A stretch of DNA of 26,441 nucleotides, taken from Amoebophrya sp. AT5.2 (lineage: Eukaryota > Sar > Dinophyceae > Syndiniales > Amoebophryaceae). The stretch spans positions 1 to 26,441 of the forward strand of contig RXOD01004191.1 in NCBI GenBank assembly GCA_005223375.1, read 5' to 3'. Positions 12,001-16,023 of this stretch are shown here, in pieces; positions within the stretch are counted from its first letter, which is position 1, and each line of letters opens with the position of its first letter. The position numbers were made by a program, and so were the translations under genes. Below the pieces are notes generated by a model. It had not been told where the DNA came from, did no database searches, and worked only from the letters and a program-made list of their open reading frames with translations.

Positions 12001-15000
12001 GCTGCGTCTGCCGTGACAGGGGACAAGAAGAATGCGCTGCGCGCGCGTTTGTTCGTCGCTGAGCACGACGCGGAAAGCTTTTTTTTGCACGACAACCCAA
12101 AATTCGGGGGAGCGAGGCGCCAAGGCGAGATGCGAGGTGTGGTCAATTTGCGTTACGGGTTGAGTGAAGTAAAAGCGTACTTGCGTGGCAAGCTCGCTGA
12201 GGGAAACACTTTTGCGAACAACCTCGACGGCGAATCATTTTTCTTCAAAGCCGATGGCAGTTCCGTGAAGCCCTATTCCGCGCTGCACTGGTGGGACAAT
12301 TTCTCGGGCGATGAAACCGCCTTCGGTAGAGAATTGAAGCGGTGGAAGGACGACGACCGCAAAGATTTGGCCAGTCGGCAGCAGCAGCATTTGCTTGGCG
12401 AGCGGTTTTACTTAGACAAGGGATTTGGCAGGATTTTCCAGGATCCGGTCGCAGGGGGTGCTCTGCAAAAACTGTCGAAATCCTTGCAGGATCATGGCAA
12501 GAAGCTACCAGTCGCTTTTACGACGATGGTGCGGCGGTGGAGGAGCTTTCGCCGGCCGATCCGCATTCCGCAGAACCGAGCGCAGGACTTCGTGAAGGAT
12601 CTGATGCGCGACTTCGACCAAACAAGTACTCTGGACACGCTGATGACACAAGTCCTGCAGAACAAGTGGCAGCACAAGACTGGGCGATACAAGTCGCATA
12701 ATGGTGGGGGGGAACACCCGGTGCAAGGCAATCTGCTCGCGACGGAGGGACCGAAATTGCGGGCTGACTTCGGAAACGATTTTGTGGATTTTGACATGAA
12801 GGAGTACTTCGACAGCCAAAGCGGCCGCGACAGCATCAAGTCGTTACGGCTGAAACTATCCCTCAAAGACATGCCGGAGAAGGACGCGGTGAACCCGAGG
12901 AAGCTCAGAAAGCTATGGGAGAATGCGGGGCCCAACCGCGACATCCGCGTAACGGTGCGGTCTACTAACACAGGAAATGAATTCGAGGTGCGGCCCGAGG
13001 ACATGAAGAAGTGGGTGCTGACCTCCAACCCGAAAAAACGGAATTTCAAGCACTTCTTCGCGCACCTGGCCAACATCGTGAAGCCGACGGAGCCTCACGT
13101 CAAAATCGATGGGCCGGGTTACGCAGATCCGTTTACGTCTTGGAAGCTGATCGATGTGCCCAAAGTCGACCCGGCGCTGATGCAACGCAACATTGAAAAA
13201 ATCATGCGATACAACAACGAGTACGGTAAGAGAGAACCCGCGCTGAGATCTGCGCAGCGGGAACTAGCAAATGCAAACCAGCTGGCCGAATCGTTGAAGA
13301 GGAGCGCTGAAGGGAAGAAAGCGGAGATCGCAACGGTGCAAGCCGAGTTAGCGGAAGTGAGTGCGCGGCGGCCGGACCCGGAGCAGGAGCCGGATGATGG
13401 CGACGACGCTGGGAGTCGCCCTCGGCGCAGAAGGCAAGCCCGGGAGGCGTGCGCCGCACGAGACGCAGCCGCCATCAGTCGCTGGGAGGCCCAGAAACAA
13501 ACGCTGGCAGACAAAATTTTGCGGCTGCAGCACGAAATCACGGAACTCAAGTCAAGCCAACAACTGCCGGCAGCCGAGCAGCGCGTGGTCCGAGCGAAAG
13601 CTGCACTCGAGACGGCACAGAAGGATTTCGACGAAATGGAGGAGGAGAAGGAGCGAGAGATCGCTAGTGGGAACCTCCCAATTGGGAAATACTTTTTCTC
13701 GACGCGTGTGGGAAACCGAGATCGCGCCTACGATTGGGACATGAAGTTGAGAGGCCAGCATCGCGACTGGGTTCAAGATCATCGCCTGGGCGTGGAGTTG
13801 AGGAGTTGGGGGGGCGAGAGCGCAGCCAACGGCGCGCCGACATTTCCTCACTTCGAGGCGAGTAACTCGGACGGCGAGGTCAACACGGGAGCGCTCGAAG
13901 CAATGGCAAAATCAAAAGTGGCCGCCGCGACCAAGATGCTCAAAGACGAGCACACGTTTTGGACGCAGCCGCAGAAAAGATTTTTTTTACAGCGCGAAGA
14001 GGCGATCGTGTTGAGCGCAAACCAGGCGGCGAAGGGGTACGGGCTAGGGTGTGTGATGGAGAAGTTCCTGGCATCTGATGACCAGCCCACCAGCACAACA
14101 TTGCAACGGGAAAGCGGATGGGCGGACGATTTGGTGATGTTTTTTGCGGTGCGTAAAGAGATCGCGGCGGTTTGGCGCCGTGTGAAAATGACCGGGTGCG
14201 AGTGTGGGTGGGAAGACACTGGAAGAGCCCTGTTGGTGCTCGCCGTTATCGTCTTCACCCCAGCTCTGTTTAGCATGTTTGGCGGCTTTCTTGCTTGCGG
14301 AGCACTCTTTGCCTACATCATCCTCGAGCTGGGCGCCCAACATGAGGCGATTAGATTTGCTGAGAATGTTTTGCCTGAATTTGCGACGACCTTTTCGGCG
14401 CTAAAAGCCCTGAACAAGTTCCAGAAAGACGGGGACATCGAGTCCAGCTGGGGGAAGAACGACCACAATTCCCAGTATTCCCTCCCTCACGCCCAGACGA
14501 CGAAAATGGAAGTCGAGAAGCGCGATACGTTCGAGGTGGTTGCTGTGGAGGCGGATTGGGGCTGGGACTTCTTGAAGGAGCAGTGGAGAGAGCCCCCGAA
14601 TGACGACCAAGGAAAGCCTCTCTTCGGAAAAGATTGGTGGGCCACGCGTATCGCCGAAGCCGGTGAACAGCCGCATGATTTACATATCGCAATCCTTCCA
14701 GAGGAGTTAGTTGTCTCTCACGTAGTCAACACGCGGAAAAAACCGGTTTTGCAATTTCCTACATCGGAGATGCTGGCCGACCACGGCGGCGCTTTGGCGA
14801 ACGTCAGTGGGAAACAACGTTGGCTCCAAGAGAACGCAAGATACTTCATCGTGCCGGAGCGGGAGCGGGCGCCGGAAGTAAAACTCGAACTAAAGGTCGT
14901 GGATTCGGCGGAAGACAACGCTGCGGAAAAGCCGACGCACGGTGCCTTCGAGCCGGAGGGAGAGACGGCTCGTTTAATGGTGCCGCCCCAGATGGCGCCG

Positions 15001-15627
15001 AACGAGCAAAATTGGTGGGACAAGACCTTCGTTAAGAAAGAAGGCGCAGCGCGGCTTTTGAGCGGCAACTCCGACGGCGCGCTGGGCGCCATGCATTTGA
15101 CGGCGCGCGGAGCGGAAGGCATCAACGCGTTCAACAAAGCCCGTTTTAGTGGGAACGACAGGCGGATGCCGCGCGGCGAGGCATTGTTGCAAGCGGGTGA
15201 CGAATTATTGAATTTGACTTGGTACGTGCCGGTCACCACGAAACAAGCTTTGGCGCTGCCGACGCCACGGATCGGGTTTCCGTACGCTTTCGGACCAAAG
15301 AAGGACGAGAGCGGCGGGGGCGCCGGCGGCGCAGATGAGGGCGGCCGCATCACGGAACGCGGCGACGTTGCGAAGCTGCGTCAGCGGGCGCATTGGGAGA
15401 CTGACTTGTGGAATACAGTAGCAGTCGGAAAAACTTGGCCAAAAGACTTCTTGCAGCCAGTGCGGTTTCTGTGGCGGGTGAACCCAAAATCGTCCCGGAA
15501 CGTCTACGCGAGGCAGCCGAAGCCGGCTGAGGCGGCGAAGGCGTCGATCAACGAACTGATTGCTATGATGGACCCAACTGGTAAGAGAGCAAATGCCGTC
15601 TACTATACTAAGAAACAGGAGCAGTAG
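1..15627 (+). CDS. Giant protein of unknown function (ORF A), 5'-partial, at least 5,208 codons
   Basis: The frame is open from base 1. The first ATG is at 13, but the four codons before it are also open, so the true start is probably upstream; residue numbers here count that ATG as 1. The frame ends with TAG at 15625. I recognise no family. Visible parts in order are: charged helical N-terminal region; Gly/Lys linker (317-337); Lys/Ala/Pro basic stretch (1131-1170); Ser/Gly/Ala linker (about 1377-1436); charged helix (2682-2724); Ala/Ser/Pro linker (2942-2975); beta-rich segment (3417-3474); Ala/Gly linker (3495-3533); region with C3546, C3552, C3554, C3611, C3627 and C3670; second beta-rich segment (4308-4336); coiled-coil hairpin (4404-4551); and a hydrophobic hairpin (4739-4774). 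No Walker A, HExxH or polymerase motif was found. The last 15 codons may be intron, because a strong splice donor lies at 15581. That would make this an internal exon of a larger gene shared with ORF B. Its coding status is secure from length alone; its function is unknown. Confidence 0.93.
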   Translation: MNVLMVQSLSGQRYYVLGDNLKHTPFLRREALKARYRSHILDSNQVDELARTEKSLSNFKTELNRGFEGNLAHLNLWDANMIGSSSAVLNRLGLGSTRSVPRTPNEAREEEANMRNLLAGSAKQLKLLNPFPLKEMPKHQELQDVYLLVDDLEKQLSEAIDHSNEIGGKAERVRLSGKLAKYLLTARGRLCKAHVLRRAVPKAAARKNIVVLSRTGELSVVKKAEEVLLDAVAGKIETEQEAASALMRAPLPADLVVNETATEDKADMTKSLVLKAIEIEEETAAVEKFYTLLPHHVELCDRWMQVHVRKAEVKFSGMEVGKDEAEAGSGKGKGVGGKGDNKLSFYYVSPREKLIRLRLSLRKAITALQHLLEIFEDTIALKSDSSVALGVEAQRQKAKPQNSRLALQQLVEQEEKAKVMDEFKGKYANLSMLALDILSKRPRLLSNLLLHKMRLMGQERLEKQRDARKIVHAMGSSRFPGPVARENKSGQAEEETRARRRIGDSVEEVDIGSPYGLYHSGPGGDLTLAAIEAMGRGDFSHVDEDGELITGAKTEQKVFLQASSAGLVGLPQKSWWSGIMTKRVGEKSGTFATAWGASKDDHAPPIVSAVQVMRAMLFLKELLFRNDNDNDNPAAGFPALQGRGSSYLAGADLVDYDSQPHPISNLKFLLHNGRGRSLSEQAEWEKRDEPAKQLALNREYLRVALRAMHENPFLVDLPDREAQRLTPLEKAALQQAELWDSTAGAHLSPGLTPTEHARRITAAAKLRTTHTTDLGSLRVGTGALVNAIRAQTSMDMEERRVAGWNELLAEEAKPGNRKIFTSDAAALPGVEGVGVASNTSAAPPGLVAGSSTAPAPSVADLLSVWASRVSAENGIMASKSPVQLERLDMPANLTDPKEDVCAELLTTADKRPNRRSFVVLQAVADSTTVVSAEGRSGFYLGSHRRYIPPQSSDSKEAIKEDLTTSRGLNLIARSSSTKPHAHHMVPVQLECSLKELSHKKFADPKSFYSRMLFWFQRLFNKWDEDKTDTRKNNTSRNKKKKEERESVVPAEFVNSLRAIVKDGEWRHAVMAEAFMEHVGFRPQDVPAVGDLQTLLDGNFHPLHGQNPTPQQTQKAEETRTRIKTEATRLFTAAVAKPKPTGRKADAAAAKPKAEVVLAAMKAKAKSLTRRTKRWLVNGQIIDVLDDEGTTTAPRTLFEEMHEQSKSSESLLKLAAQFSSYLFQAERSRAAIFKVTGNDLIESGSGSGTSRTSYSINCEKLRALYVAAFRTQFAPQSSSPIPHPQFVEGGLNDFFDAAIYRKIALDPMVRRGLRLLDARCPSEDVLKSWLPAENTDRGKLLRQRLQEKLQKLLFAPEFTRYSRTREEQKRVQVLPAPGLLGGTGKNSVAGESSRGSPARADEQAAAAGGEEAIYRSEAAKQPATGSSRSGSQNPRSSKTVSMGTVREEVFMNLGVGLSPDQDRKLFELADVTEVADLQKRLNIWINETNTEQQTNLLAKLDEYETQLAGAPGSSPARASGGQETQTQSGDMTMEAAAMTSDCTVQDAFEAATKHKILQQMKEEVETELDRFHEKWQDVTLYSDIEQMTADNDRVHDFDPHGHMDLLAEHESADGDAAAVLKTILGQRKRGIMSRVFDLPEDDLNSQAPDEKTRNAMATDKTHVFWLIAAATASRVLRRSPLEYTTSDRASDQFLGHRAWAALEHETVASATKVEPSASKESSEILIKQKYTDFDQYSTLVFVPGSLEPVQDPQSGSTVLSELIHRGLPVLDFDAKPLVSIAVANLELDANENSGIQIKSGADLQGDEKYKEDLDKNGDRPPPRGFLLGNDLDLPLQRVEFAVIDASLWTVAQRDEVMKFVRDQDESIMKENGQLDVKTLSMMDAKWNEIHNIDAHCIFKGEFGAPTFRQTDARSGADKEVLSGEKPVLALLLSPDPEKQGGSHFTDPFQSLEKRREVLVTHAAEQEIWRLMREMEEALNPNTSVKSLQDLYAFLYPVIQEARRVLSLHDKDYLVVEADERRDLRRKKLEAGIHWPEIAPDPVSVEVERLSLARRQEIENKMREVLTPYRKEELSFKAQEAEDIAYLGSLIENYLSRASNPIATAERASFFQFFHLLISTAFYSHAKPPSLDFLLNVRNELKDVSVERAKKAAGATDKAKGAIAVLDSKISAERSLGVYREELVDWGNRLQQGIRDAQRQLSGILLAKLTEGRIGKIKAAYEEMAKKLLPKIRSANIHRNFWPHLYIAETPMKDVNDKLLAIAGSDKTSDLPSWGNNQLRAQEHKDKAKGIDLNKDKANPSRSRLDSSSTELGFSDYGICFPHHACPMVLFPDKKAAADTATEVARGTKVGKEVSASNLAGAITDQSGDQLVGMVIRLSGKQLATMVGAQPALMMVLRGYLAEAERRANPHEGGGGNDAEYKQSDIPEGGIMRVKKVLGRRSLLPAFILTENAERWRAERALSDVLFPRGLNGRSTQLLSAHLDENWVAETIDIDQYASPPRSVQELWRAVLDPKFGDKGFPEEAAFPKHKNRFASVTLTLPGNLLVRLWKSFEGCRRNQSLDAEPVLPGAASHAPVPECPIEVHLLHLAEDHFIKLGPVNKLQRSVRDAFFVQPTHAASTNVFAQHRKACLKLGFERTLQAPGSDGQMNRVDVNQDGDRKDEKKKLPRLQDVAFITDRDCAGVNVPWQAERTKAHKKRAAEQQRMKEEAAKINAEVEQARREGKIKKEAGDGNYKGDKTIDARTGIGKTKPYKTLVQSLTSVGADEALRAKLDNEDASNKKTIAGRLKPVEQQVKLLQQSIDSDEKEVYVHSGIVEIKIAALIKTEKRALLKETIDSFLLGDRDRGWQTGFDEVRNEIVAKEVSTRINDPKWRVPEPAAFAQQSVRRSGENDYFLINWFAKRAIQTLEDRRVISHAGVAASAVRVGLKDLLPPFAEEARERDVTPATIGTRGAAAGASSSAASSPDTTSAAASIAPPRPPVEHVLQKRAELIVSVDHSQHSYRRQDRLWPASDRTTANARQKTLGENASRRFALPSVNNFFETGPGTTKGASRSSAWGDAELVREFDARNGHFPPAAKPKAKGFMQKTTGTRTKLNSISVEETISDLVPHYEKNIFMVKWNLVDRKNAKRNEDAFWLDLMELKKVQIPVPTDWQVAAKEWLANTQTGADAQRHWRPDGTLGEKGSILMREQDHRTFYQYRPTQHALWTDKIPKKRLALVLMRHETAARQRMPLLMDGGKAGGGASATIDWEMVKNEKRNPATVCVIERCAWEQYNLGPESDPWKPVHVAGTETGASQNAPGPEATSLVRHNRAGQGITYSSSQRPSKSGTTVSGKAPPDDFELFRDTMLDNMNAYRLNPTMLREVCACRLPGQQGVTNFEAHDLVAPEQNFYVWFAVDFETPALPVAGAPTGTTAIGSTLVPAKVLKIDGIDTDKNLAPKAKDMSNFEVELELLGTGQKVTVNGIKELQRKVFPLVDGAELLDVVEAVEKGFTGGQIATATPPAAGATASGAAADAVHAASGAPAAGAAGPRPVSRKVRRSDEDKKQSERCASTRKCACGFTGKGKAPLMWTIDERSGAFARNGITEPADLPMDDASKVSKFANKGLLQIEQLRACPLFAATPGEPEQRWICGTTKFPGLLKLRKTVYQGNSSISDADIQSEWLNGESGMHRDWCRRTNEASGEKAKWRAFRLGSKTNLSLPIREMYGDTLDRSLRYLTTEESVLQDARLVVQRSIAKGHGYDDFTTIHTLKGDDHDDKHNKGNANGPKNGNTTKKALTKAQSFFGKNFDQWQLTFVNSPGAGDELADLEIVIPVATMEASDSHTEFPFPAEVLAHLTQWNAFGSATDMLLLRNHRDRDVSRYFTSASADNNQRSKARWRHFVYSHAKDVERKAGYDREMEEYCSYEGDHENNAIGVGEHDTDIDAERLNKCIYRSRIASGVVGPRTPRDSHQNYVVQRGADAEFSSRLAYGKELDANGSVDKALGMEPLKSGMPSGGVISAASAVTGDKKNALRARLFVAEHDAESFFLHDNPKFGGARRQGEMRGVVNLRYGLSEVKAYLRGKLAEGNTFANNLDGESFFFKADGSSVKPYSALHWWDNFSGDETAFGRELKRWKDDDRKDLASRQQQHLLGERFYLDKGFGRIFQDPVAGGALQKLSKSLQDHGKKLPVAFTTMVRRWRSFRRPIRIPQNRAQDFVKDLMRDFDQTSTLDTLMTQVLQNKWQHKTGRYKSHNGGGEHPVQGNLLATEGPKLRADFGNDFVDFDMKEYFDSQSGRDSIKSLRLKLSLKDMPEKDAVNPRKLRKLWENAGPNRDIRVTVRSTNTGNEFEVRPEDMKKWVLTSNPKKRNFKHFFAHLANIVKPTEPHVKIDGPGYADPFTSWKLIDVPKVDPALMQRNIEKIMRYNNEYGKREPALRSAQRELANANQLAESLKRSAEGKKAEIATVQAELAEVSARRPDPEQEPDDGDDAGSRPRRRRQAREACAARDAAAISRWEAQKQTLADKILRLQHEITELKSSQQLPAAEQRVVRAKAALETAQKDFDEMEEEKEREIASGNLPIGKYFFSTRVGNRDRAYDWDMKLRGQHRDWVQDHRLGVELRSWGGESAANGAPTFPHFEASNSDGEVNTGALEAMAKSKVAAATKMLKDEHTFWTQPQKRFFLQREEAIVLSANQAAKGYGLGCVMEKFLASDDQPTSTTLQRESGWADDLVMFFAVRKEIAAVWRRVKMTGCECGWEDTGRALLVLAVIVFTPALFSMFGGFLACGALFAYIILELGAQHEAIRFAENVLPEFATTFSALKALNKFQKDGDIESSWGKNDHNSQYSLPHAQTTKMEVEKRDTFEVVAVEADWGWDFLKEQWREPPNDDQGKPLFGKDWWATRIAEAGEQPHDLHIAILPEELVVSHVVNTRKKPVLQFPTSEMLADHGGALANVSGKQRWLQENARYFIVPERERAPEVKLELKVVDSAEDNAAEKPTHGAFEPEGETARLMVPPQMAPNEQNWWDKTFVKKEGAARLLSGNSDGALGAMHLTARGAEGINAFNKARFSGNDRRMPRGEALLQAGDELLNLTWYVPVTTKQALALPTPRIGFPYAFGPKKDESGGGAGGADEGGRITERGDVAKLRQRAHWETDLWNTVAVGKTWPKDFLQPVRFLWRVNPKSSRNVYARQPKPAEAAKASINELIAMMDPTGKRANAVYYTKKQEQ
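1876..1896 (+). repeat. In-frame AACGAC microsatellite encoding Asn-Asp repeats
   Basis: AACGAC, AACGAC, AACGAT and AAC run in succession and encode NDNDNDN at residues 622-628 of ORF A. The reading frame is kept. It looks like a short hydrophilic linker that arose by slippage. Confidence 0.8.
3403..3522 (+). other. Lys/Ala/Pro-rich basic segment of ORF A
   Basis: Residues 1131-1170 are dominated by Lys, Ala and Arg, with PK and AK steps (KPKPTGRK, AAKPKAE, KAKAKS) ending in a basic TRRTKR. The composition resembles linker-histone tails and could bind nucleic acid or acidic partners. It could equally be an unstructured spacer. This is a compositional observation only. Confidence 0.5.
4141..4320 (+). 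other. Low-complexity Ser/Gly/Ala linker of ORF A
   Basis: Residues about 1377-1436 are rich in Gly, Ser, Ala and Arg, with an Ala run beside Gly-Gly and several SGS/SSR steps. There is little hydrophobic content, so it is probably a disordered spacer between folded regions. A second, shorter linker of similar composition lies at about 1502-1535. Confidence 0.6.
8056..8184 (+). other. Charged helix, possible coiled coil, of ORF A
   Basis: Residues 2682-2724 are a nearly Pro- and Gly-free run of Lys, Glu, Arg, Gln and Ala with Met, Ile and Val at spaced positions, as in a single alpha helix or short coiled coil. It follows the globular-looking region 2430-2640 (good spread of aromatic and aliphatic residues). 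Confidence 0.55.
8836..8937 (+). other. Ala/Ser-rich linker ending in a proline cluster, ORF A
   Basis: Residues 2942-2975 consist mainly of Ala, Ser, Thr and Gly, ending in a PPRPP proline cluster. This resembles a disordered hinge with a possible SH3-type ligand. No partner domain is identified in the window. Confidence 0.55.
10261..10434 (+). other. Beta-rich segment 1 of ORF A, possible small beta-barrel
   Basis: Residues 3417-3474 alternate hydrophobic and polar residues in strand-like blocks (AKVLKIDG, FEVELELLGTGQKVTV), separated by polar turns and followed by a short helix. It shares the pattern V-x-[LV]-x4-T-G-x3-[VF]-x-V with residues 4311-4326. Tudor- or SH3-like barrels have this look, but no family is assigned. 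Confidence 0.3.
10495..10611 (+). other. Ala/Gly/Pro-rich linker of ORF A
   Basis: Residues 3495-3533 are mostly Ala, Gly, Thr and Pro with GAA/AGA steps, then turn basic (SRKVRR). It separates beta-rich segment 1 from the Cys-containing region and is probably disordered. Confidence 0.6.
10648..11022 (+). other. Cys-containing region of ORF A, possible metal-binding module
   Basis: In an otherwise Cys-poor protein, C3546, C3552 and C3554 (C-x5-C-x-C) are followed by C3611, C3627 and, near H3666, C3670. The spacing matches no zinc-finger family I can name. Metal binding is possible but unproven. Confidence 0.3.
13222..13665 (+). other. Coiled-coil hairpin of ORF A
   Basis: Residues about 4404-4450 and 4477-4515 are long charged helices with heptad-like Leu, Ile, Val and Ala spacing. 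They are separated by a 26-residue loop rich in Pro, Asp, Glu and Arg (acidic half, then a run of Arg). A further charged helix, about 4520-4551, ends in a Glu/Lys cluster. The helix-loop-helix layout suggests an antiparallel coiled coil. Confidence 0.6.
14227..14334 (+). other. Hydrophobic hairpin of ORF A, predicted one or two membrane segments
   Basis: Residues 4739-4774 form the strongest hydrophobic stretch seen in either ORF, about 36 residues without charge until Glu near the end. A Pro at about 4750 and Gly-Gly near 4757-4758 allow two helices of about 18 residues. A CxC (C4729, C4731) lies just before it and Lys/Arg residues before that. A membrane anchor or hairpin insertion is likely; topology cannot be fixed. 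Confidence 0.65.
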
Positions 15628-15672
15628 CAGAAAGCTAACGAACTAGCTCCCATGCAGAGGCAATTCGCACCC

Positions 15673-15700
15673 TTGCCGGCTCTAGTGCTTGTTGCCGGCT
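15673..15700 (+). repeat. Short direct repeat TTGCCGGCT, two copies
   Basis: TTGCCGGCT is present at 15673-15681 and again at 15692-15700, 19 nt apart. The second copy supplies the T of the in-frame TAG at 15700. No function is inferred. Confidence 0.6.
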
Positions 15701-15722
15701 AGGGCTCGACTTTCGACTCTCT

Positions 15723-15866
15723 TTTCGCCTCTTCCGCACCAATCTTTTGTCTAGAACTAGATCTAGAACCACCTCGAGCTCGACCTCCACCTCGCAGTCT
15801 TTTGTTAGAATTCGAACCTCCTTGTCCTTCGGGGGCTGCTCGCAGTCTTTTGTTGGAACTCGAACC
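15723..15866 (+). repeat. Degenerate tandem repeat, three units of 48 nt
   Basis: Units end with GAACC at 15770, 15818 and 15866, an exact 48-nt period. The two right-hand units share a 28-nt core, at 15791-15818 and 15839-15866, that differs at two positions. The left unit shares TCTTTTGT at 15743 and the GAACC end, with a 7-nt length difference inside. In + frame 1 all three ends read Leu-Glu-x-Glu-Pro-Pro-like peptides (LELDLEPP, LLLEFEPP, LLLELEPP). That frame is closed by stops on both sides, so it is not coding as it stands. Confidence 0.8.
15751..15768 (+). repeat. Three tandem CTAGAW hexamers
   Basis: The sequence reads CTAGAA, CTAGAT, CTAGAA in direct succession. Together with the preceding T it forms a largely self-complementary stretch (15750-15767) built on TCTAGA and AGATCT. 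It accounts for the length difference in the left unit of the 48-nt repeat, so local hexamer slippage is a likely origin. Confidence 0.75.
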
Positions 15867-15979
15867 ACCCGGACCTGCATTCTGCAGACCGTGGGCCTCA
15901 CTGAGTTCGAGGACTCTCCCTTCCTGATAAAACATCTCCCGACGGCGCCGTGCTTCACGTGTACACCCCGAAAAGACGA

Positions 15980-16012
15980 CTCCCTTTCTCCTGGCAGTTG
16001 GCCACTTAGCAG
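15980..16012 (+). promoter_or_regulatory. 3' splice acceptor cluster (cis- or trans-splice)
   Basis: The 13-pyrimidine run (15980-15992) is followed by AG ending at 15997, 16009 and 16012; the last two form a TAGCAG (NAGNAG-type) pair. Exons starting at 15998, 16010 or 16013 all begin at the second codon position of the ORF B frame, so every choice is compatible with the phase-1 donor at 15581. If the organism trans-splices its mRNAs, the same site would instead give a 5'-UTR of 11 to 26 nt before ATG 16024. Confidence 0.5.
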
Positions 16013-16023
16013 TTGGGCCTTCC

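Larger units (their letters stand above)
15581..15997 (+). other. Putative phase-1 GT-AG intron joining ORF A and ORF B
   Basis: A near-consensus donor, CTG|GTAAGA, starts at 15581. The acceptor has 13 consecutive pyrimidines (15980-15992) followed by GGCAG ending at 15997. A branch-point-like TTCAC has its A at 15957, 40 nt before the acceptor end. The donor splits a codon after its first base, and the acceptor resumes at a second codon position, so phase 1 matches phase 1 and ORF A continues into ORF B. The excised length is 417 nt and contains all the in-frame stops (TAG 15625, TAG 15700, TGA 15925, TAA 15928). Two further AGs ending at 16009 and 16012 keep the same phase. Alternatives are two separate genes with this AG used for a 5'-UTR intron or for trans-splicing, or chance: GTAAG also occurs inside the ORFs roughly every few kilobases. 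Confidence 0.55.
15628..16023. other. Gap between the two giant ORFs: pyrimidine-rich, repeat-bearing, no gene recognised
   Basis: This 396-base stretch is visibly richer in pyrimidines on the + strand than its flanks, for example at 15704-15738. It has in-frame stops at 15700, 15925 and 15928. It holds a three-unit degenerate 48-nt repeat, a run of CTAGAW hexamers, a 9-nt direct repeat and the acceptor-like tract. I see no tRNA, no convincing terminator hairpin, no TATA-like promoter and no polyadenylation signal AATAAA. The lack of obvious promoter or 3'-end signals in so short a gap favours an intron over an intergenic spacer. Minus-strand open frames cross it, but they are most likely shadows. 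Confidence 0.6.

Noticed and set aside
15998..16023. Bacterial-style ribosome binding site before ATG 16024
   Set aside because: No AGGAGG-like purine tract is present in the 20 bases upstream, which are pyrimidine- and GT-rich.
15628..16023. Relic of the dinoflagellate spliced-leader sequence in the gap
   Set aside because: I looked for the conserved TTTTGGCTCAAG end and found no match, so there is no direct support for retroposed or trans-spliced mRNA here.
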